From Limnoperna fortunei (taxonomy: Eukaryota > Mollusca > Bivalvia > Mytilida > Modiolidae), in NCBI GenBank assembly GCA_944474755.1, contig OX104112.1:186001-250000 (forward strand): 64,000 bases of DNA. Direction: 5' to 3'. Position 1 is the first letter of the stretch; every line of letters starts with the position of its first letter. The position numbers were made by a program, and so were the translations under genes. Below the pieces are notes generated by a model that was given only the letters and a program-made list of their open reading frames with translations, was not told where the DNA came from and did not search any database. Shown piece by piece: positions 23,701-35,700 of this stretch.

Positions 23701-26700
23701 AAACTATTAAAGAAGGACATATCAGGAGTGGAAAAATGTGTTAGTCCAACGCCCGGGGCAGTGCAGTTGTAGCCATGGGCACGCTTTTTTCCTTTCTATT
23801 CAAATAAAAAAAGTTTAATTTCATTTTACATCATGATTGATAGTTTGCAAGACAACATCGAGACAATACTTCCTGGTTAAATCTATATTAGATATCGGAA
23901 ATAAATAAATGAATTAGAATCCGATTCATTTAAGCGTCTGAAAGTAACAGGTTTTGTGTTTGGATTCAAGTGCTTACTTGTTGTTGTTTCATTAAATCTA
24001 GTTGATAGGGTCGCAAATGTTAAATGTCGCTCTTCAATTTCAAGTTTACTTCAAGAAAAGAGGTTGTGACCACAGGATCGGAACAGAATAAAAGAAAGGC
24101 CACCGATGACGATGATGATCATTGATTCATTGTGAATCTAAAGATAAAAAGTATGACCGTTAAAAACGAGTCCATTGGCATTCTCCACACATAGAAATGA
24201 TATGCATACATTTAATGGTCATATACCTGTTACAAAATATCTTGGTATGAATTGGGCTTTGAATCAATACAGCTGGGCTTGGGCATTAAAAATCTTTAAA
24301 AGCCCTGGGCTTGACCTTGAGGAGAAAATTTTTCCACCACTACATATGGATGCTTTAAGAACATTTGTATGGAGCCCTTGGTATGACTGTGACAGTCAAC
24401 ACCGGAAAAAAGTTCCCATCATATGTCCAGTTCAGTTTATCTACTTGTTGCCAGGTAACACAATTTGTTACTGTTAATTCCAAGATAGCATTGGCAGGCC
24501 ATATAATACAACACAGTATTGTACATCATTGTTTAGATGGTCAGTGGTCTAACTGATTAGACTGTCAGAAAAATTAGATGTTAGTACAGTTTTTAACCCA
24601 TTTCTATAAAACTTCACAGAAAGATTGCACATGTATTGATGTTGTGCACATGCTATTATGGAAGTGTTCCATAATTTTGTTCCTAATTTTCCAGACTTGG
24701 GAACTTAGTCAATTTTCAGATCATTTGTAGAAGATGGTACCTATTTTGTGTAATCAACTCTTCCTATATTTTTTTACACAAACCCAAAACCTACTCAAAA
24801 ATTGTAAACAATTCCCTATATATTAAGCCACTTGATTCACAGCCCAGCCATTCCAGACTTTTGTGATTTTTCATGAGTTCTTTGGCTATACTTGATTATA
24901 TCGACGTTGAACAATATTGAAAGCAGTTAGTAGTGTTAATCAGGGATGGAACTGTCAATATTATCAAGCACTCTACTAAAGTTCTGGTGACTCTATCATT
25001 GCTTAGTTCCCTAATGACCGTCCTAACAATTATTTACTTATATTTCTTCCCAACTAAATGTATCACAAACTAAATTTCTCTTAGGCAATTCGATACTGCA
25101 GGCACCAGACGCATTTGGTTATGTGTAGCAATTTGCAATTTTTGGAACTGTAGTATCTGTAGTGACTTGGTATATGACAGTAGTGTTAGTTATGGATTGG
25201 TATAAGACAGTAGTGTCAGTAATGGATTGGTATATGACAGTAGTGTCATTACTGGATTGGTATATGACAGTCGTGTCAGTACTGGATTGGTATATGGCAG
25301 TAGTGTCAGTAATGGATTGGTATATGGCAGTAGTGTCAGTAATGGATTGGTATATGGCAGTAGTGTCAGTAATGGATTGGTATATGGCAGTAGTGTCAGT
25401 ATTGGATTGGTACATAACAGTAGTGTTAGTAATGGATTGGTATATGACAGTAGTGTCAGTAATGCATTGGTATATGACAGTAGTGTCAGTAATGGATAGG
25501 TATATGACAGTAGTGTTAGTAATGGATTGGTATATGACAGTCGTGTCAGTAATGGATTGGTATATGACAGTCGTGTCAGTAATGCATTGGTATATGGCAG
25601 TCGTGTCAGTAATGCATTGGCATATGACAGTTGTGTTAGTAATGGATTGGTATATGACAGTAGTGTCAGTACTGGATTGGTATATGACAGTCGTGTCAGT
25701 AATGCATTGGTATATGACAGTAGTGTCAGTAATGGATTGGTATATGACAGTCGTGTCAGTAATGGATTGGTATATGGCAGTAGTGTCAGCATTGGATTGG
25801 TATATGACAGTAGTGTCAGTAATGGATTGGTATATGACAGTCGTGTCAGTAATGGATTGGCATATGGCAGTAGTGTTAGTACTGGATTGGTATATGACAG
25901 TCGTGTCAGTAATGGATTGGTATATGGCAGTAGTGTCAGTAATGGATTGGTATATGGCAGTAGTGTCAGTACTGGATGGGTATATGACAGTCGTGTCAGT
26001 AATGCATTGGTATATGGCAGTCGTGTCAGTAATGCATTGGTATATGGCAGTAGTGTCAGTACTGGATTGGTATATGACAGTAGTGCCAGTACTGGATTGG
26101 TATATGACAGTAGTGTCAGTACTGGATTGGTATATGACAGTCGTGTCAGTAATGGATTGGTATATGGCAGTAGTGTCAGGAATGGATTGGTATATGGCAG
26201 TAGTGTCAGTAATGGATTAGTATATGACATTCGTGTCAGTAATGGATTGGTATATGGCAGTAGTGTCAGTAATGGATTAGTATATGACAGTGGTGTCAGT
26301 AATGGATTGGTATATGTCAGTAATGGATTTGTATATGGCAGTAGTGTCATTAATTGATTGGCATACAGCGGAAGTGTCAGTAATGGATTGATTTGTCATT
26401 AATTATGTAATGGATTGGACTGTCACAGACCAATTAGTGCAACTTGTGGATTTGGCTACCAATTGTGTCAGTAATGGATTTCACTGTCAGTAGTGTCATG
26501 GAAAGGAAGGTCAAGACATCTGTCATATAAGTTGAGTAGTGTTAATCAGATTGTAATGTCGGTTGTGTTAGTCTTTTATTGGCCAAGTCTTGAGTGGAAT
26601 GTAAATAGTGTCAGATATAAGTTGTCAGTCAGACAGTAGTGTTAATCAAGGATGGGACTGTCAATAGTGTCAGATATAAGTTGTCAGTCAGACAGTTAGT

Positions 26701-29700
26701 AGTGTTAATCAAGGATGGGACTGTCAATTGTGTCAGATATAAGTTGTCAGACAGTAGTGTTACTCAGGGATGGGACTGTCAATAGTGTCAGAAATAAGTT
26801 GTCAGTCAGACAGTTAGTAGTGTTAGTCTATGATGGGACTGTCAGTTGTGTCAGATATAAGTTGTCAGTCAGACAGTTAGTAGTGTTAATCAAGGATGGG
26901 ACTGTCAATTGTGTCAGATATAAGTTGTCAGTCAGACAGTTAGTAATGTTAATCAGGAATGGGACTGTCAATAGTGTCAGATATAAGTTGTCAGTCAGAC
27001 AGTTAGTAGTGTAAATTAAGGATGGAACTGTCAGTTGTGTCAGATATAAGTTGTCAGTCAGACAGTTATTAGTGTTAGTCAAGGATGTGACTGTCAATTG
27101 TGTCAGATATAAGTTGTCAGTCAGACAGTAAGTAGTGTTAATCAAGGATGGGACTGTCAATTGTGTCAGATATAAGTTGTCAGTCAGGCAGTAGTGTTAG
27201 TCATGGATGGGACTGTCAGTTGTGTCAGATATAAGTTTTCAGTCAGACAGTTAGTAGTGTTGATCATGGATTGGACTTCAATAGTGTCAGATATAAGATG
27301 TCAGTCAGACAGTTAGTAATGTTAATCAGGGATGGAACTGTCAGTTGTGTCAGATATAAGTTGTCAGTCAGACAGTAGTGTTAATCAGGGATGGAACTGT
27401 CAATTGTGTCAGATATAAGTTGTCAGTCAGACAGTAGTGTTAACCAGGGATGGAACTGTCAGTTGTGTCAGATATAAGTTGTCAGTCAGACAGTTAGTAG
27501 TGTTAGTCATGGATGGGACTGTCAATAGTGTCAGATATAAGTTGTCAGTCAGACAGTAAGTAGTGTTAATCAAGGATGGGACTGTCAATTGTGTCAGATA
27601 TAAGTTGTCAGTCAGGCAGTTAGTAGTGTTAATCAGGGATGGGACTGTCAATAGTGTAAGATATAAGTTGTCAGTCAGACAGTTAGTAGTGTTGATCATG
27701 AATTGGACTTCAATAGTGTCAGATATAAGATGTCAGTCAGACAGTTAGTAATGTTAATCAGGGATGGAACTGTCAGTTGTGTCAGATATAAGTTGTCAGT
27801 CAGACAGTAGTGTTAATCAGGGATGGAACTGTCAATTGTGTCAGATATAAGTTGTCAGTCAGACAGTAGTGTTAATCAGGGATGGAACTGTCAGTTGTGT
27901 CAGATATAAGTTGTCAGTCAGACAGTTAGTAGTGTTAGTCATGGATGGGACTGTCAATAGTGTCAGATATAAGTTGTCAGTCAGACAGTTAGTAGTGTTA
28001 GCCTAGGATGGGACTGTCAGTTGTGTCAGATAAAAGTTGTCAATCAGACAGTTAGTAGTGTTGATCAACGATGGGACTGTCAGTAGTGTCAGATATAAGT
28101 TGTCAGTCAGACAGTAGTGTTGATCATGGATTGGACTGACAATAGTGTCAGATATAAGATGTCAGTCAGACAGTTAGTAGTGTTAGTCAGGGATGGAACT
28201 GTCGATTGTGTCAGATATAAGTTGTCAGTCAGACAGTAGTGTTAATCAGGGATGGAACTGTCAATTGTGTCAGATATAAGTTGTCAGTCAGACAGTTAGT
28301 AGTGTTAGTCATGGATGGGACTGTCAATAGTGTCAGATATAAGTTGTCAGTCAGGCAGTTAGAAGAACTAATTAGGGATGGAACTGTCAATTGTGTCAGA
28401 TATAAGTTGTCAGTCAGACAGTAGTGTTAGTCTAGGATGGGACTGTCAGTTGTGTCAGATATAAGCGGTCAGTCAGACAGTTAGTAGTGTTAGTCAAGGA
28501 TGGGACTCTCAATTGTGTCAGATATAAGTTGTCAGACAGTGGTGTTACTCAGGAATGGGACTGTCAATAGTGTCAGAAATAAGTTGTCAGTCAGACAGTT
28601 AGTAGTGTTAGTCTAGGATGGGACTGTCTGTTGTGTCAGATATGTTGCCAGCCAGACAGTAGTGTTAGTCAGGGATGGGACTGTCAGTTGTGTCAGATAT
28701 AAGTTGTCAGACAGTTAGTAGTGTTACTCATGGATAGGACTGTCAATAGCGTCAGATATAAGTTGTCAGTCAGGCAATTAGTAGTGTTAATCAGGTAGGG
28801 GACTGTCAGTTGTGTCAGATATAAGTTGTCAGCCAGACAGTAGTGTTGGTCATGGATGGGACTGTCAGTTGTGTCAGATATAAGTTTTCAGTCAGACAGT
28901 TAGTAGTGTTAGTCAAGGATGGGACCGTTAGTAGTATTAGTCAGAGATGGGACTGTCAGTTGTGTCAGATATAAGTTTGTAGTCAGACAGTTAGTAGTGT
29001 TAGTCAAGGATGGGACTGTCAGTTGTGTCAGATATAAGTTGTCAGTCAGACAGTTAGTAGTGTTAGTCAGAGATGGGACTGTCAGTTGTGTCAGATATAA
29101 GTTTGTAGTCAGACAGTTAGTAGTGTTAGTCAAGGATGGGACTGTCAGTTGTGTCAGATATAAGTTGTCAGTCAGACAGTTAGTAGTGTTAGTCAGAGAT
29201 GGGACTGTCAGTTGTGTCAGATATAAGTTTTCAGTCAGACAGATAGTAGTGTTAGTCAAGGATGGGACTGTCAGTTGTGTCCGATATAAGCTTTCAGTCA
29301 GACAGTTAGTAGTGTTAGTCAAGGATGGGACTGTCAGTTGTGTCAGATGTAAGTTGTTAGTCAAGGATGGGACATTCAATAGTGTCAGATATAAGTTGAG
29401 ATGTCAGTCAGAGAGCTGGTAGTGTTAGTCAGGAATGTCAATAAATTAACAAATTGAGTGAATGAGTAGTAAATGCATTCAACATTTATCAAAATTAAAC
29501 TGAAGATTTTTTGTTGAGATTAAAATAATTATTCTAGTCTTAACATGAGGATTATTTTTAATTGGAGGTAACATGGTCAGTTGTATTAAGTGTATGTCTG
29601 CCATGTTCCGTTAAAGGTGATCATAAATGGATGTTTAAAGAACATGTCATATTAATAGAGAATTTGTTATTTGATTATATAGTTTAGCTAAATATGTTGC

Positions 29701-32700
29701 TATTTTTCAGATGAAGAAAACCAGAATATCCTTGCCAATGTATTACGTGGTCAACCAGGCATGGACAAAAGCCATCAAGACATAAACTTCCAGCAGCAAG
29801 CCATAACTGTTAGTACAGGTCTGGAAAGTACACAAGAAGCAGCAGGAGCCCAAGTGATGTCTGGTGACGCGACACAAGAAGCAGCAGGCAGCCCAGTTGA
29901 TGTCTGGTTTCCCTACAAAACAGCAAATTATGAAAGAAAGAAAAACGCAACAAGCGGGGATACCAATGCAGAAGGTCGTCATTCTTGAATTCACTGCCAT
30001 TCATGACGACATAAAGAAAGAGTTAAGGAGTGGAAAATACAAAGTTAAAATCGCCCCATCAGATCTGGTGGATTTTGGTGGCCAAAAGTCCTACGACATG
30101 ACCCATCAATTATTTATACTGGGGAAAGGAACATTCACGCTGATATTCGATGGAAGAAAAGGACTGCAAGATCGACTGGCAGAATATCCTCAAGGGGAGG
30201 TAACTACAGCGTGTAAGTTGTAATATTAAATTTTGTTATGATTGGTCCTACATCCTATGCGCTACTAGTAAACAGTACTTTGTAAACAATAGTATTCGTT
30301 GCTTTGCTTAATTAAAATGTGTGTTAGAATTGGGATAGTTTAAGGTTTGGTTTCTGTTGACCCTATCATGTATCTAAAATTAAATGGATGGAACGGTCGG
30401 TCGTCTTTTATTAATTTTTAACAATTTTTATTTAGAGTCGGGGTTGACTGTTTAAACCACTATAAATATATTATCTGTGTTCATCCGTCAATAAACCTCT
30501 GGGCCTATTTCAACCTACTTTAGAATGGTTGATTCTTGTATGTCCAAAGTTTGCCATAGCAAATTAATTTTTGCTGAATGAAAAATAAATCCAAAAAAGA
30601 CTTTTTGAGATAAATTGTAATTAACTAAACAGAAAACAATTACTATTAAACAATGTGACACTTCGTCCTCCAAAAATTTAAATACCCAGAACCATCCGAT
30701 AGTGATACACAGGAAAGGTATTATTTCCTCTGCAATTGATTATTTTTTTTATTTACAGCCATTCTGAAGCATTGGGTGGACTCCATATTGACCTACTGTG
30801 GAGAAGATGATGATGACATTCTACCTGTGATATTGTTTGTAGCAACCCACAGAGACACATTAAAAGAGGTAAACAAATCAAAAGCTAATTTGTAGTTAAA
30901 TAATAAGTAACCTATGAAGACAGGTAATCTGAGATACATATACCAAGAGTACATTAAAACCAAATGTCCTGTCCAAATAACTTGCAAGAGACTACCGAGA
31001 TATATAAAACAATGAACACAGATATGGTATAGTAAATATCTTTCAGGGATATCATGGCATCCAGGTTGTTTTTCTCGAAAAAGGAAGCCTGAGTAAGAAC
31101 CCCTGACCTTCAGCAAGAAAACTAATAATCCTTGTCAATTAAGGGTGGAGTCTGGTACACCTTACCGGAAGTCATACTCATAACCGTAGTGTTGAGACAC
31201 CTTTTCTGATTATTGGCTTGTTTTAAAGTAAAAAAAGAAGAAAACAAATATTGTTAAATTTAATACATGAAAATAGCAAAGAAAACCGACCAAACAACAG
31301 TAGCCAAAGCCAAGGGACAGTTACAAATCTGGATATAGACAACACAACAAAAAAATCAAAAAATCAAAAACATAAAACACAGAAAGAGAGTAACCCGAAC
31401 ATATATTGTAGAAACTAATACTGTCAGACTTGGATATTTTATTTATTGTGTAAATTCCTTGTTAATATAAACATTGTTTTAAGAATAATAGTTTTGTTAT
31501 TATTTTCCTATGACATGTTACAACGCTAAATTATTTAAGGTGACAGGTCTCTAAAGAATAAATGAAGATCACATATATATTATGTTGGTAACGGCCTTGA
31601 TTCGAATTTTAAATCTAAATTATACATAAACTGTATAGAAGACTTCCACTAAACACTCACACTCGGTGCAGATTTATTGGGTTTCAGTTTCTGAGACTTG
31701 GTGGTAGCCCAGTTGATTAAAAAACAAGGATATCAGATGCCTTAGGAATAATGATGGTTTGATACAAGGAGTCATCCGCTTTCCTTTTGTCCTTTTTTAA
31801 CCGTAAAGTTAAATTTTAACAATGACATTTCTTGAATTCGTAACCAAAATTAATTGGGGGATATTTTGTACAGGGAAAGGAAACAAACTAGAATTGTTAT
31901 TGATCAACGTTATAAAAGTGCAGAGAAGATTAAGATCTGTCATAAATAGAAAATCAATATAGATTTGTTTTAGGATCTGAAAATAGATTTATGAGTATTT
32001 GTAGGACTTTTGTACACTTTAAGAAAAATTGAAAATATACAAAACAGTTATTTTTTTAAAGACAGATCGAGCCACGGCTTTTTTGATAGAAAATCGGCAA
32101 GCCCAAGGTTTCAGTTTTTTAATCCCCAGGCGTCGGGCTTTAGGAATATTCAACCCCTGCATTTCAATGGTTCTGTTAGCTGGGTCCCCATTACTGTGGA
32201 CCGGATTCAGTCATTTCAATGGTTCTGTTAGCTCAGTCCATTACTGTTGACCTGCATCACTCATTTCAATGGTTCTGTTAGCTGGGTCCCCATTACTGTG
32301 GACCGGATTCAGTCATTTCAGTGGTTCTGTTAGCCGAGTCCATTACTGTTGACCTGCATCACTCATTTCAATGGTTCTGTTAGCTGGGTCCCCATTACTG
32401 TGGACCGGATTCACTCATTTCAATGGTTCTGTTAGCTGGGTCCATTGCTGTTGAAGTCATTAAATAATTTCTATTTTTCTGTTAGCTGAGTCCATTGCTG
32501 TTGACCTGCACCACTCATTTCAATGGTTCTGTTAGCTGGGTCCATTGCTGTTGAAGTCATTAAATAATTTCTATTTTTCTGTTAGCTGAGTTCATCAATG
32601 TTGACCTGATTCAGTCATACCAATGATTTGGTCTAATACAGTTCATTTAACAAGGAAGTGTGAATACATACTGAAACCTCAGTATTCTGTCAAATATATT

Positions 32701-35700
32701 TCAATAAAAACGTTAATTTTTATTTATTTTTAATAAAAGGATGAACAATCTAGGAATATGGCAGATTTTAAACAAGGCCTAACAGAAATGTTTCAGAATC
32801 ATAAACGAAAAACACGTATAAAGTATGATGACATATTCTTCATCAATACAACAGACAAAACTGACCCTGAAGTTATCAGGCTACAGACGACTTATGTAGA
32901 TACAGCATTCCAGCAGAAATCATGGGGTAAACCAATGCCAATGGCCTGGGTTCCTCTGGAGTTACAAATGTCCAAGATGAGATCTAGAAACATTAGTATC
33001 GTATCCAAAGATGATCTGATAAAGGTAAATGAACAAAATGATGACCTTGCACTTACAACCCGCCAGTTGGATGAATTCTTAAGAGTGCAACACTCGTTAG
33101 GAAAAATTCTATACTTTGAAGGGCAGGGGCTGGCAGATTATGTTATAGTACAACCAACCACCCTGGTTGATATCTTGAGGTCATTTATAACAGATGAGAT
33201 GTTTTGGCCAAAAGATGAAACTTTAAGAGGAATTCTCAAAGCAATGACAGAGACAGGGAAGATTAAAAAAGAAGATCTTTTTAAAATTTGGTCACAGGAG
33301 GAATTTAATCAGCATATGCCGGATAAGGATTTCAAAGTATTCGTTGCCAAGACGATGACTTACCTTGACCTTCTTGTAGAACCAAAACTCAGTAATACAG
33401 AAGATGTTAGTGATTTCTATCTTGTACCGTGCATGGTAAAACGTCAGATAACTGCAAACATTGATGAAAACATTGACAAAGACAAAATGATTTGTTTGTC
33501 GTATCTACTAAAATCAGCTGTACCCGCTGCATTGTCATTTAAGTTAATTGGAGCTGCTCTGAATGTTTGGCCACTAAAAAAGACAGATGATGGCGTATGT
33601 CTGTATTACCAAGCTGCCGTTCTTAGTATCGACAAATCAAATGAACTATACATTTTAGTTAGAAAAGATAGAGTGATTGGATATCTAGTAAATGAACAAT
33701 CAAAACACGCCATATCACCAGATATTGCTTCGTGTGCGCAAGAATGTTTAACTCTAACCTTGAAGGCTGTGCTCGAATTTTACCACAAAAGTTTTGGAAA
33801 AGTGATTTCAAAATCAAACTTGGCAGGTTTGTTTGAAATTGAAGTTGGAGAGAAGTGTGTCAAAGACACCTGTTATATTTTCCTCTCAGAAGCACAGAAG
33901 AAAAAATCTTGGATTTGTAAATTTGGAACAGAGCATAGCACAAAGACTCCTTTGTACTGGATCTTCGATAAGGTATGTTATTTGTATAATGTTAAACTGT
34001 TAGTTATACTTAATGCTATGACAGGATGATTAAATTTACGATTTCTTATTTGGGAATCCATTCATTATCAATATTAGTGATATTGTATTTTAAAATCTAG
34101 GTTTTGATGCATATTATCTAAAGAACCTAGATGATATGTCATGTTCCATTAGTCTTCTATACATTTGTTTCTGTGCAATGTGCTATAAACGTAACTCAGT
34201 TTGTAAACAATAAACATTATAAACTAACAACACATTTCGACTTCAAATTTTCAGTTTGACACAGGATTACTGTCTAGATACTGCAGCAAATTACGTATTT
34301 TACGGTTGATCTTTGGAAAGTTAACATTTTAAAATTTCCTCCGAAGTTCCAAACCCTGTCCACTTGACATTTCCATGTCCATACACTGAAGGAGATATGG
34401 CTGATAGTTCGTCCGTATACTATTAGTGACTATATATAGAATAAGTTTGACTGATCAGTATACCAGATATACAGTTTAGACATACATACATTTTAGATTG
34501 ATTCAATAGAAATATAGAAATGCATCTAAGAGAATAATTATATTATTTGATTTCTACAGGGAATAAAGTTCTGTTAAGAAACTAACTGTTTGTAATAGTA
34601 ATTTAAAAGTTAACATATTGTTATATTTAGGAGCTAGACACAGACAGATGTCCACCAGATTGTACAGGTAAGTGATGTAGAATTATTAAATAAGGTAAGT
34701 AATTAACATCAATGTCAAATTTAATATAAAAAGTATAATTGAAGCTGAAAATGTCAAAGTGTCTTGTATCATAGTTTTATGCAGGAACTTATCACATCAT
34801 GAACTTCACACATCATGAACTTCACACATGCAATAAAGTTCAACCAACCCCACTTTCCTAACATTAGCAAGGCAGTCACGTTGAAGGAAGAATTTTTTAT
34901 CTAGTAAAAACATGAGATAAAATGGATATTTTTATTTGTCCCTGAATTGATACAACACACACCAAATAAATGGCAAGATATGAAATGATGTTGCTATTTT
35001 TGTTTTCCTACAAATAAAACTAAGAATGTTGCTGATCTGGCTAGATTAAGTCTGTTTTGTGTATATACTTTAAGCTACCATTCAATTAATTATGATGCTG
35101 GTCTTACTAGGAGGATTGATGGAAATTTATATTACAGGTTTTGAAGCTTTATCATCACATTCCAATGAACAACATCTTGTAAGACTGGCTGTTCAACTAG
35201 GATTTGAACCATGTAAGGAGCTTGTCCTAGCTCTAGGACTACCAAATGTCCAGTGGCAACAAATTGAACAATTTGAAAAGGATGTTAAGATGATTAATTT
35301 TAAGGCTTTATGTGAATGGAAAAAAAAGCTCGAGTCAAAACTGAAGAAGCCGACATTTAAAATGTTACAAGATGTTCTTATTAAGAATAACCAAGATAGT
35401 CACATGTTGTGCAAGGTGAGTATATTAGAAATCAATGTATCATTGAATGGTTATACATCACGTTAGCCAATCACTAACAGCTAATGTAAATAATGTTCCA
35501 TCCATGGTTGTTAGTTTGAAATGTGAAATTATTCTGCACTTTCTTATTACAGAATATCATTACAGTTATTATCATTTACACCAATAAAATAGCACTGTAG
35601 GATAGGCTATTTCATTTATCTTGAAAACAGTGATTATTTCAAATGCAATAAGATTTATTGATTGATTGTATAACAATAACAAATCAACAGATTGAGGAAT

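Noticed and set aside
25162..26350. 352- and 386-codon ORFs on opposite strands
   Set aside because: Both are by-products of a 30-bp repeat lacking stops. Two long antisense ORFs over the same perfect repeat are not evidence of genes.
29883..29988. Programmed frameshift or TGA readthrough in exon 9
   Set aside because: No slippery heptamer is visible at the shift point. The comparison of the two 42-bp copies explains the change as a one-base insertion more simply.
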